Source: X23 sp050251575
GTDB taxonomy: Bacteria > Bacillota > Clostridia > SK-Y3
Assembly: GCA_050251575.1 (NCBI GenBank)
Contig: JBFWMP010000069.1
Coordinates: 1-13,733 of the forward strand
DNA length: 13,733 nt
Reading direction: 5' to 3'
The translations under genes and the position numbers were made by a program. Numbering within the stretch: the first letter of the stretch is position 1; the number at the start of each line of letters is the position of its first letter. The notes under the pieces are model-generated. The model was given only the letters and a program-made list of their open reading frames with translations, searched no databases and was not told the DNA's origin. Positions 8,448-13,733 of this stretch are shown here, piece by piece.

Positions 8448-9790
8448 AGAAGCAAGAAGACCCAAATTTTATTTTTCTTCAAAATGTAAAGGAATATATT
8501 AAACAGCGTTATAAAAACGATGCGACTGATGCTTCAATATTGGAAGGAGCGATGCGTACTCTTCTAGAAAAGCATCCTGAGCTGCTGGAGGAAGCTATAG
8601 AGGGTATGTTTAATACGCTGGATAATTACAGCACTTTCTTCCGTGAGGATGAGTATGAACAATTTTCTACAGAAGTAGACGGACAGTTCGGAGGAATCGG
8701 AATCTCCGTTGCAAACAAGGACGGATATATCACTATCATGTCACCTATTGACAATACTCCGGGACAGAGAGCAGGATTAAAGTCAGCAGACAGAATTATT
8801 TATATCGATGACTTAGATGTTTCAAAGTATGATGTAAGCATGGCAGTACCATTAATGAGGGGTGAGCCGGGTTCAAGTATACGGCTGGGCATTAAAAGAG
8901 AAGGACAGGATGCCTTGTTATATTTTGATATTGTCAGAGATATTATCAAGATTAATCCCATCACTCATGAAATAAAACAGGATAATATCGGATATATTCG
9001 AATCTCTGATTTTAATGCCAATACAGAAGAATATTTGAGCCAAGTATTAAAGGATTTCAATACACATAATGTAGAAAAAGTTATAATTGATGTGAGAAAC
9101 AATCCTGGAGGCTCTTTGAAACAGGTAATAGAAGTAGCAGGACATTTTATCCCGAACAAGGGTCCTATTGTACACATTGAATACAAGGATGAGCAGAAAG
9201 AATCGTATTATTCGAAGCTAGAGAAGGCAAAGTATGAAGTAGCGGTACTTATTAATGAAGGAAGTGCCAGTGCATCTGAAATACTGGCAGGAGCTATTCA
9301 AGATTCGAAAGTGGGGAAGGTAATCGGTGTAAAGTCTTTTGGTAAAGGTACGGTACAGGAAGTGCTGCCTTTGCGTATAGGCGGTGCTATTAAAATGACT
9401 ATTGCACGATACCTCACGCCGAATGGCAGGGCAATAGACGGTGATGGAATTCATCCTGATATAGAAGTAAAGAATTATTCGAAGAAGGTAGATCTTAGTA
9501 CATTTGAAAAGCTGACACTTACTGTTAAACCTACAGTGGGGGACACAGGAAAAGAGGTTCTGGCAGCAGAGCAAAGATTGCAGATATTAGGATATGATGT
9601 AGGAGAACCCGATGAATTGTATGATGAAAAGACCTTCCAGGCAGTAACAAACTTCCAGTCCGAACAAAAGCTGTTTTCATATGGAGTACTGGATTTTACT
9701 ACTCAGAAGGTATTGAACAGTCAGGCAGAAAAGGTAGAAGTTGTAGTGGATAGGCAGCTTGAAAAAGCCATTGAATTATTGGCAAAGTAA
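8448..9790 (+). CDS. S41 C-terminal processing peptidase (CtpA/CtpB type), 5' end lost in gap
   Basis: The first complete codon after the gap is at 8450; 446 residues are visible and numbered from there. A helical N-terminal part (about 1-75) with the LDNYSTFF motif is followed by a PDZ domain (about 78-165, GGIGISV, then GLKSADRIIYIDD). The S41 core is about 170-345, with DVRNNPGG and a complete Ser-Lys-Gln catalytic set: Ser274 in GSASASE (codon 9269-9271), Lys299 in FGKGT (9344-9346) and Gln303 (9356-9358). The 25- and 4-residue spacings match the known family. A peptidoglycan-binding type 1 domain ends the protein (about 362-425). The missing N-terminus should hold an export signal or membrane anchor. 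The enzyme would cut exported proteins at their C-termini in the wall space, bound to peptidoglycan. Last gene before a terminator, it may process the surface proteins encoded upstream; that link is inference. Confidence 0.95.
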
Positions 9791-9881
9791 TATTTGTTTG
9801 TAATAATTGAGATTTCAAAGAAGAGTTAAAAATCTAATGTATTGCTGAAATGAAAATACGATAGTTATAAGGTTACAATGA

Positions 9882-9932
9882 ACGGTTCACGAACTTGCAT
9901 CCACTGTGGGTGGCGTGAACCGTAGTTTTTTT
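9882..9932 (+). terminator. Rho-independent terminator after the surface operon
   Basis: A perfect 10-bp stem, ACGGTTCACG (9882-9891) with CGTGAACCGT (9914-9923), is followed by AG and seven T (9926-9932). A second 4-bp stem, CCAC (9901-9904) with GTGG (9910-9913), can stack inside, leaving a 9-nt bulge on the left. No T run follows on the other strand, so it serves + strand transcription. It lies 91 nt after the peptidase stop. Confidence 0.85.
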
Positions 9933-9936
9933 GCAA

Positions 9937-10056
9937 TTACCTCTCAGAGCATCTTTTGTTTTCCTGCATTGAAAAAATGAAATCATCCAGATCCCCCTTT
10001 TCCTTATCGATATTTTTTTCTATAGTAACTATTTTTTTAGTATTCTTCTCTTCCAT
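9937..10056 (-). CDS. Small acidic/lysine-rich protein of 39 residues, unknown
   Basis: On the minus strand an ATG at 10056-10054 is preceded by AAGGAGGTGA with a 4-nt spacer, a near-perfect ribosome binding site. The frame runs 39 codons to a TAA at 9939-9937. The product begins MEEKNTKKIVTIEKNIDKEK and ends in NKRCSER; it is hydrophilic, rich in Lys and Glu, with one Cys and no membrane segment. The gene lies between a + strand terminator and the second assembly gap, convergent to the surface operon; its promoter would be in or beyond the gap. I do not recognise a family. The main evidence is the ribosome binding site with correct spacing; an adaptor or regulatory role would be a guess. Confidence 0.6.
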   Translation of the reverse strand: MEEKNTKKIVTIEKNIDKEKGDLDDFIFSMQENKRCSER

Positions 10057-10082
10057 AAAATCACCTCCTTTAAAATTAATGT

Positions 10083-10182
10083 NNNNNNNNNNNNNNNNNN
10101 NNNNNNNNNNNNNNNNNNNNNNNNNNNNNNNNNNNNNNNNNNNNNNNNNNNNNNNNNNNNNNNNNNNNNNNNNNNNNNNNNN
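10083..10182. other. Assembly gap of 100 N
   Basis: Exactly 100 N, probably a placeholder of unknown real length. It separates the small minus-strand gene from the GerMN lipoprotein gene and may hide the promoter of the former or further genes. Confidence 0.95.
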
Positions 10183-10206
10183 TGTTATATTCTATAATAG
10201 CATTAA

Positions 10207-10223
10207 AATGTTAAGAAAACATT
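10207..10223. repeat. Short inverted repeat in AT-rich spacer
   Basis: AATGTT (10207-10212) and AACATT (10218-10223) flank AAGAA. It could be an operator half-site pair for the divergent genes, but six bases per arm in AT-rich DNA arise often by chance. The rest of 10183-10316 shows no gene or other structure that I can support. Confidence 0.25.
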
Positions 10224-10316
10224 AAATATTCTATGCTTTAGTAATACAATATATGTATATTTATTTTATCCTGTGATTACTTTTCCTTACTATTTGTTTT
10301 CCACTCATAAAACTAG

Positions 10317-10345
10317 TAATATCTTTTTTCAGATAAGCATAAAAT
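10317..10345 (+). promoter_or_regulatory. Candidate sigma-E (sporulation) promoter
   Basis: TAATATC (10317-10323) matches the Bacillus sigma-E -35 consensus KMATATT at 6 of 7 bases. CATAAAAT (10338-10345) matches the -10 consensus CATACANT at 7 of 8. The 14-nt spacer is correct. Transcription would begin near 10352, just before the ribosome binding site AAAGGTGG (10364-10371). B. subtilis gerM belongs to the sigma-E regulon, which fits the product. The motif is AT-rich, so a chance match is possible. Confidence 0.45.
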
Positions 10346-10380
10346 ATGCTAGGAAGAAATTTGAAAGGTGGCATTAATTT

Positions 10381-10998
10381 ATGAAAAGACTAATCTGCCT
10401 ATTACTTGTGATACTGCTCATGACAGGAACATTCTCTGCATGTTCCTTTAAGTCACTCAAGAAAAGTTCAAAAGAAGCCTCCGGTTCTGAGATAGATGAA
10501 GCTCAACCTGTCAGCAGTGTAATGCTTACGGAAGACCAGATGAAAAAAGAGAAGGAGAAAGTTGCAATAGCGCTATATTTTGCAAATAACGATGCCACAA
10601 AGTTGGTGCTTGAGAAAAGATTTATCGCAAAAGGCAGTGTGAAAGACGTTAACGCTATGGCAAAGGAAGCTTTAAAAGAATTGTTCAAAGGTCCGATCAG
10701 CGGCAATCTAACCAGTCCTTTCCCTAAAGGTATCAAGGTACCGTCAGTAAAAGTTGAAAAAGAAACTGCAGTGGTAGACCTTTCAAAAGAATTTGTTGAA
10801 AAACATCCTGGTGGTTCCACCGGAGAAACCATGACTGTTTATTCAATAGTAAATACCTTAACCGCTATAAGTGGTATAAATCAAGTTCAATTTACAATAG
10901 AAGGAAAGAAGGTGCCGGAATTTAAGGGGCATTTAGATTTTGGCAAACCATTTAAAGCAGATAGTGGAATGATTCAACAAGAAGCAGCAGTAAAGTAA
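10381..10998 (+). CDS. GerMN-domain lipoprotein (sporulation/germination type)
   Basis: The product has 205 residues. A short signal sequence ends in the lipobox-like FSAC with Cys21 as the lipidation site, so the protein should sit on the outer face of a membrane. Residues 22-60 are a polar linker. A GerMN domain fills about 61-191: ALYFANND near its start, ALKELFKGP, FPKGIKVPSVKVEKETAVVDL, then GETMTVYSIVNTLT, GINQVQF and GHLDFGKPF. GerMN proteins include B. subtilis GerM, needed for sporulation and germination, where such domains are thought to help form ring-like assemblies between mother cell and forespore; single-domain lipoprotein versions are common in Clostridia and some are vegetative. 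The start is fixed by AAAGGTGG 9 nt upstream. It appears monocistronic, preceded by a candidate sigma-E promoter and followed by 260 nt of non-coding DNA. Confidence 0.88.
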   Translation: MKRLICLLLVILLMTGTFSACSFKSLKKSSKEASGSEIDEAQPVSSVMLTEDQMKKEKEKVAIALYFANNDATKLVLEKRFIAKGSVKDVNAMAKEALKELFKGPISGNLTSPFPKGIKVPSVKVEKETAVVDLSKEFVEKHPGGSTGETMTVYSIVNTLTAISGINQVQFTIEGKKVPEFKGHLDFGKPFKADSGMIQQEAAVK

Positions 10999-11030
10999 AA
11001 TCATTCTACAGCATAAAAGTTCTCCTTTAT

Positions 11031-11156
11031 TGAAAAAGTCCAGGTTTGTGTCATTCTGAATAAAATGAAGAATCTTTGAGGCCAGTCAGATGCTAAGATT
11101 CTTGCTCTGTTCGGAATGACATTCTTGGTTCTTTTTCATTTTAGTTGACTTTTTTA
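11031..11156. repeat. Palindromic intergenic repeat element (MITE/REP-like)
   Basis: The core at 11049-11121 is a long imperfect palindrome. The outer arms are TGTCATTC and GAATGACA; the inner arms are AAGAATCTT (11068-11076) and AAGATTCTT (11095-11103) around an 18-nt loop. A further outer pair, TGAAAAAGTC (11031-11040) and GACTTTTTTA (11147-11156), matches at 9 of 10 positions. Elements beginning GTCATTC-GAA and containing AAGAATCTT are, from memory, a dispersed intergenic repeat of Clostridia and some other bacteria, with unknown function. Here it sits after the lipoprotein gene and may also fold as an RNA hairpin at the transcript end. No T run follows directly. Confidence 0.7.
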
Positions 11157-11174
11157 GTGCATTCTTCGAAAAAA

Positions 11175-11213
11175 ACGTTTTTAATATTAAAAATGTGGTA
11201 TATTAGTTATAAT
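11175..11213 (+). promoter_or_regulatory. Promoter with overlapping palindromic operator candidate
   Basis: TGGTATATT (11196-11204) is an extended -10 element, with a second -10-like TATAAT at 11208-11213. Just upstream, 11178-11193 (TTTTTAATATTAAAAA) is a perfect 16-bp palindrome; it extends to 11175-11196 with one mismatched pair. It covers the -35 and spacer region, the place of a repressor site. TTATAAT at 11207-11213 also matches one half of the PerR box, but the second half-site does not match. There is no good -35. Confidence 0.4.
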
Positions 11214-11260
11214 TAAGTTCGAAAGCGTTACAAGCTTCGTTCGTAAAACTTATGAGGAAT

Positions 11261-11265
11261 GGAGG
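11261..11265 (+). promoter_or_regulatory. Ribosome binding site deciding a GTG start
   Basis: GGAGG lies 8 nt before the GTG at 11274. An in-frame ATG at 11259 overlaps this site, so starting there would leave only a poor ribosome binding site; GTG is preferred. Confidence 0.75.
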
Positions 11266-11273
11266 TAATAACA

Positions 11274-11759
11274 GTGATTGAGCAGGGTGATTTCAGTGAT
11301 TTGGAAATGTTTAAAATAGCAATATCCTTAGAAGAAGAAGGAATGAGATTTTATAGTAATGGTGTTAAATATACAAGCGGAAAGCTGAGAGATTTTTTAT
11401 TGCATGCAGCCGGACAGGAAATGGCACATAAAGAAATGTTCTCCAAGCTTTATAGTGACCTGATGAGAAATAGAAGAAGTATAGAAGATGAATACTTATT
11501 TGAGCCTGATGTAGCCGCATACTTAAAGTCTTTAGTAGAAAATCAGATATTCAGCAGCTCACCAAAACCGGAAGATGCTTTTAAGGATTTAAAGACTGCA
11601 GCAGCTGAAGCGGTAAAGGCAGAAGAAGCTACCGTATTATTATATACTAAAATGTATGAAGGTACAAAGCAGGAAAACATGAAAGAAGCATTAGCTGTAT
11701 TAGTTGATGAAGAAAAGGCTCATGTTGAGTATTTTAAAAATTTATTAAAAGAAGTATAA
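11274..11759 (+). CDS. Rubrerythrin-like ferritin-family diiron protein without rubredoxin domain
   Basis: From the GTG start the product has 161 residues. It shows the doubled ferritin-like pattern: Glu20 seven residues before Tyr27, Glu49-x-x-His52, Glu117 seven before Tyr124, and Glu147-x-x-His150. These are the expected ligands of a diiron site in a four-helix bundle. The usual C-terminal rubredoxin-like domain with two Cys pairs is absent; the protein has no Cys. It is cytoplasmic, without a signal peptide. Relatives (rubrerythrin, erythrin, COG1633) reduce hydrogen peroxide to water using electrons from rubredoxin. A free rubredoxin is encoded 112 nt downstream and a flavodiiron protein follows, so oxidative-stress defence is the likely role. 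COG1633 proteins are diverse and the exact activity is unproven. A palindromic promoter region precedes it. Confidence 0.88.
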   Translation: MIEQGDFSDLEMFKIAISLEEEGMRFYSNGVKYTSGKLRDFLLHAAGQEMAHKEMFSKLYSDLMRNRRSIEDEYLFEPDVAAYLKSLVENQIFSSSPKPEDAFKDLKTAAAEAVKAEEATVLLYTKMYEGTKQENMKEALAVLVDEEKAHVEYFKNLLKEV

Positions 11760-11774
11760 TATCTTGAGTGCAGT

Positions 11775-11788
11775 TTAATTATAATTAA
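11775..11788. promoter_or_regulatory. Perfect 14-bp palindrome upstream of rubredoxin gene
   Basis: TTAATTATAATTAA is a perfect palindrome just before the candidate -35. Its last ten bases, TTATAATTAA, also occur at 11207-11216 in front of the diiron gene. The shared word recalls a PerR half-site (TTATAAT), which would suit peroxide control of both genes. AT-rich composition weakens the case. Confidence 0.3.
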
Positions 11789-11818
11789 TTGGGAATCTTA
11801 AGTGAGAGCTACTATACT
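11789..11818 (+). promoter_or_regulatory. Candidate sigma-A promoter for rubredoxin
   Basis: TTGGGA (11789-11794, 4 of 6 of TTGACA) and TATACT (11813-11818, 5 of 6 of TATAAT) are separated by 18 nt. An inverted repeat, GGGAATCTTAAG (11791-11802) with CTTAAAGTTCCC (11835-11846), spans the promoter: 11 of 12 positions pair if one G-T pair is allowed. It could be an operator, or a leader hairpin if transcription comes from further upstream. Confidence 0.4.
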
Positions 11819-11871
11819 TTCTTTGAACTTCAAGCTTAAAGTTCCCATCTAAATACGAGAGGAGAATATAA

Positions 11872-12030
11872 ATGGACAAATATGAATGCACAGCATGCGG
11901 GTATATCTATGACCCGGAGGTAGGCGACCCTGATGGTGGTATTGCACCAGGCACATCTTTCGAGGACATCTCAGACGATTGGGTATGCCCAATGTGTGGA
12001 TTAGGTAAAGACGTTTTCGAGAAAATCTAA
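11872..12030 (+). CDS. Rubredoxin
   Basis: The product has 52 residues, the standard rubredoxin length. Cys6-x-x-Cys9-Gly-Tyr and Cys39-Pro-x-Cys42-Gly provide the four iron ligands, with the conserved YDPEVGDPDGGI and WVCPMCGLGKDVFE stretches. It is a cytoplasmic one-electron carrier with a single Fe(Cys)4 centre. The first loop reads CTACG, within normal variation. AGGAG lies 7 nt before the ATG. It lies 112 nt after the diiron protein and 169 nt before FprA, so it is the likely electron donor to both: peroxide reduction by the first, O2 or NO reduction by the second. The reductase that feeds it (NADH:rubredoxin oxidoreductase) is not in the window. Confidence 0.97.
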   Translation: MDKYECTACGYIYDPEVGDPDGGIAPGTSFEDISDDWVCPMCGLGKDVFEKI

Positions 12031-12035
12031 AGAAT

Positions 12036-12061
12036 AGTGGGGAGTGGACAGTGGGGAGTGG
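12036..12061. repeat. G-rich 12-bp tandem direct repeat
   Basis: AGTGGGGAGTGG occurs twice (12036-12047 and 12050-12061), separated by AC and followed by GG. It stands out in AT-rich DNA and is strand-asymmetric (no C except in the spacer). It lies just after the rubredoxin stop. Function unknown. Confidence 0.6.
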
Positions 12062-12088
12062 GGAAATATTGCTTCTTTCCTACTATTC

Positions 12089-12140
12089 ACTCCTTATTAT
12101 TATTAGAGCTAATAAAAGAATTAATTTAATAATAAGGAGT
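12089..12140. repeat. Hairpin with perfect 14-bp arms in the rubredoxin-fprA spacer
   Basis: ACTCCTTATTATTA (12089-12102) and TAATAATAAGGAGT (12127-12140) are perfectly complementary around a 24-nt loop. The loop contains part of a smaller overlapping palindrome, TATTAG-AG-CTAATA (12101-12114). No T run follows, so a normal terminator is unlikely. The right arm carries AAGGAG but no start codon at the right distance. A further stretch with repeated CCAAGC (12161-12181) follows. Could be an mRNA processing or stability element, or a small mobile repeat. Confidence 0.6.
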
Positions 12141-12199
12141 TCAGAGTGGGCTCTTTAGACTCCAAGCCCCAAGCTCCAAGCTAATAAGGAGGAAAATAA

Positions 12200-13396
12200 A
12201 TGCCAACGATAAAAGTAAAAGACGGGATTTACTCCGTAGGAGTATTAAACCCTAATCTAAGAATATTTGATATTATCATGCAAACAGAATATGGCACATC
12301 CTATAATGCATATCTTGTAAAGGGTGAAAAGACAGCGTTGATTGAAACAGTACATACTACTTTTTTTGATGAATACCTGGACAACATAAGAAGTATTACA
12401 GATATTGCCGATATCGATTATATTATATTGAACCACACTGAACCTGATCACTCCGGTGCGCTGAAATATTTGTTAAGGGAGAATCCAAAGATTAAAGTCA
12501 TCACTTCAATGGCAGGAAACAAATACATCCGACAGATTGTAAACCATGAATTTGACAGTCAGATAGTGAAAGATGGAGATGTGATAGATCTTGGGGGAAA
12601 GACATTAAAGTTCTTGATTGCTCCCTTTCTGCATTGGCCGGATTCCATGTTTACCTATGTCGAAGAAGACAGTACACTTTTTTCCTGTGACTTCTTAGGG
12701 TGTCATTATTGTGAACCGAGAATGTTTGATAACCGGGTAGTCTATCGGAAGAACTTTGAAAATGCCATTAAATATTATTATGATGTCATTTTCGGGCCGT
12801 TTAAGGAATATGTATTGAAAGGACTAGACAAGATTAAGGATCTGAAGATGGATGTAATTTGTCCAAGCCATGGTCCTATATTGGTAGAAAGTATAGAAAA
12901 GACGATGACATTGTATAGAGAATGGAGCAGCGATATCTTTGACAAAAATGCTCCTAAAAAGGTACTGATTTCCTATGTATCTGCCTATGGATGCACCCGC
13001 AGAATAGCAGAAGAGCTGGAAAGGGCAATCAAGGATACAGGAAACTTTGAAGTGGAGTTAGTAAATATCATATATAGTGACTTGATGGAGATAAGAGAGA
13101 AAATAGATAAGGCAGATGCCTTGCTGTTCGGTTCTCCTACTATTAACAGAGATGCTGTTAAGCCTGTTTGGGATGTACTATCTGTAGTGGAAGCAATAAG
13201 AAATAAAGGAAAGCTTTGTGGAGTCTTCGGTTCTTATGGATGGAGCGGTGAGTCCATTAAGATGATGGAAGATAGGGTGAAGAGCTTGAAGCTCAACCTT
13301 TTTGGAGAAGGACAAAAAGCTAACTTCGTTCCTTCGGCAGATGAATTAAGCAAAATCTATGAATATGGAGTTGCTTTTGCAAAAGTGTTAATGTAA
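12200..13396 (+). CDS. fprA: Class A flavodiiron protein (O2/NO reductase)
   Basis: The product has 398 residues, normal for the two-domain class. The N-terminal metallo-beta-lactamase-like domain (about 1-245) carries all diiron ligands: His79, Glu81, Asp83 and His84 in HTEPDH, His145 in HWPDS, Asp164 in CDFLG and His224 in PSHGP. The C-terminal flavodoxin domain (about 253-398) has the FMN phosphate loop SAYGCT (261-266), GSPTINRD and FGSYGWSGE. It is cytoplasmic and reduces O2 to water (or NO to N2O) with electrons from rubredoxin, encoded just upstream. AAGGAGG lies 7 nt before the ATG. No extra rubredoxin or flavin-reductase domain is fused. A terminator-like hairpin follows. The gene symbol follows the clostridial/Moorella name. 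Confidence 0.96.
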   Translation: MPTIKVKDGIYSVGVLNPNLRIFDIIMQTEYGTSYNAYLVKGEKTALIETVHTTFFDEYLDNIRSITDIADIDYIILNHTEPDHSGALKYLLRENPKIKVITSMAGNKYIRQIVNHEFDSQIVKDGDVIDLGGKTLKFLIAPFLHWPDSMFTYVEEDSTLFSCDFLGCHYCEPRMFDNRVVYRKNFENAIKYYYDVIFGPFKEYVLKGLDKIKDLKMDVICPSHGPILVESIEKTMTLYREWSSDIFDKNAPKKVLISYVSAYGCTRRIAEELERAIKDTGNFEVELVNIIYSDLMEIREKIDKADALLFGSPTINRDAVKPVWDVLSVVEAIRNKGKLCGVFGSYGWSGESIKMMEDRVKSLKLNLFGEGQKANFVPSADELSKIYEYGVAFAKVLM

Positions 13397-13432
13397 ATAA
13401 TAACAAAATATAATCATTTAGAATAGATTCAA

Positions 13433-13473
13433 ATAAAACACTCATAATAATGTTGAGTGTTTTATTTTTTTTT
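13433..13473 (+). terminator. Terminator-like hairpin abutting the cyanophycinase ribosome binding site
   Basis: ATAAAACACTCA (13433-13444) and TGAGTGTTTTAT (13454-13465) form a perfect 12-bp stem with a 9-nt loop; two more A-T pairs extend it. Nine T follow (13465-13473). It is a good terminator for fprA. The T run ends directly before AAAGGAG of the next gene, so it may also act on that gene's transcript. Confidence 0.85.
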
Positions 13474-13486
13474 AAAGGAGTTATCT

Positions 13487-13733
13487 ATGGGTGACAAGGT
13501 GCGCGGCAACCTTATTATTATAGGAGGTGCCGAAGACAAAGAAAATCAATGTGTAATTTTAAAGAGAGTAGTTGAAATTGCGGGTGGATCTCAGGCAAGG
13601 TTGGTGGTACTGACCACTGCAACCCAACTGCCGAAAGAAGCCGAAAAAAAATATAAGAGAGTATTTGCAAGGCTTGGTGTAAAAGACATCACAGTACTAA
13701 ATATTGATTGTCGAGAGGATGCAAACCAGGAAA
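13487..13733 (+). CDS. cphB: Cyanophycinase, 3' truncated by window end
   Basis: The ATG at 13487 follows AAAGGAG (13474-13480) by 6 nt. The 82 visible residues contain the family's N-terminal signature VRGNLIIIGGAEDKE, then LVVLTTAT and YKRVFARLGVKDITVLNID. Cyanophycinases (peptidase family S51) cut the Asp-Arg storage polymer cyanophycin into beta-Asp-Arg dipeptides. The catalytic Ser lies beyond the window, so activity cannot be judged. In Clostridia cphB is often next to cyanophycin synthetase cphA, which may follow. No good promoter is seen between the hairpin and the start; a TATAAT at 13409-13414 lies before the hairpin but lacks a good -35. Confidence 0.93.
   Translation, partial: MGDKVRGNLIIIGGAEDKENQCVILKRVVEIAGGSQARLVVLTTATQLPKEAEKKYKRVFARLGVKDITVLNIDCREDANQE

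Noticed and set aside
9882..9923. GGTTCACGAAC resembling a tRNA T-arm
   Set aside because: It is fully explained as the stem of a terminator and no acceptor, anticodon or D arm can be built around it.
9956..10225. A + strand open frame of about 89 codons
   Set aside because: It crosses the N gap, lacks a ribosome binding site, and its left part is the antisense of the small minus-strand gene.
11259..11261. ATG start for the diiron protein
   Set aside because: It overlaps the GGAGG that serves the GTG at 11274, and the extra residues (MEVIT) are not part of the family pattern.
12036..12061. Possible CRISPR-like repeats
   Set aside because: Only two 12-bp copies 2 nt apart, with no spacers or cas genes.

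Overview
The window reads as part of a draft contig from a low-GC, anaerobic, probably spore-forming member of the Clostridia (Firmicutes). Support comes from the AT-rich sequence, strong AGGAGG-type ribosome binding sites, Sec-exported S-layer-homology and IPT/TIG surface proteins, a GerMN lipoprotein with a candidate sporulation sigma-E promoter, and an anaerobe-type oxygen-detoxification set (ferritin-like diiron protein, rubredoxin, flavodiiron protein). Two runs of exactly 100 N (8348-8447 and 10083-10182) look like scaffold gaps of arbitrary length. The genus cannot be fixed from sequence reading alone.

Region 1 (1-9932) is a cell-surface operon on the + strand. It starts inside a giant protein (at least 1686 residues) built of about eight IPT/TIG immunoglobulin-like domains, an FN3 domain and a C-terminal beta-rich region. 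An exported protein of repeated small beta-domains follows after 19 nt. A TTG-started exported protein with three C-terminal SLH domains comes 23 nt later. Across the first gap lies an S41 C-terminal processing peptidase with PDZ and peptidoglycan-binding domains. A strong hairpin terminator ends the unit. The natural reading is a wall-anchored surface complex or S-layer module with its own processing protease; no part of the system has a function I can name from sequence.

Region 2 (9933-11160) holds a 39-codon orphan gene on the minus strand with a perfect ribosome binding site, the second gap, a GerMN-domain lipoprotein preceded by a candidate sigma-E promoter, and a 73-bp palindromic intergenic repeat.

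Region 3 (11160-13473) is an oxygen/peroxide defence cluster: a rubrerythrin-like diiron protein without a rubredoxin domain, a stand-alone rubredoxin, and a class A flavodiiron protein (FprA). The gene spacers carry palindromes and short repeats that may be regulatory. Rubredoxin probably passes electrons to both diiron proteins, which reduce peroxide and O2 to water.

Region 4 (13474-13733) is the start of a cyanophycinase gene (nitrogen-polymer breakdown). A terminator-like hairpin touches its ribosome binding site.
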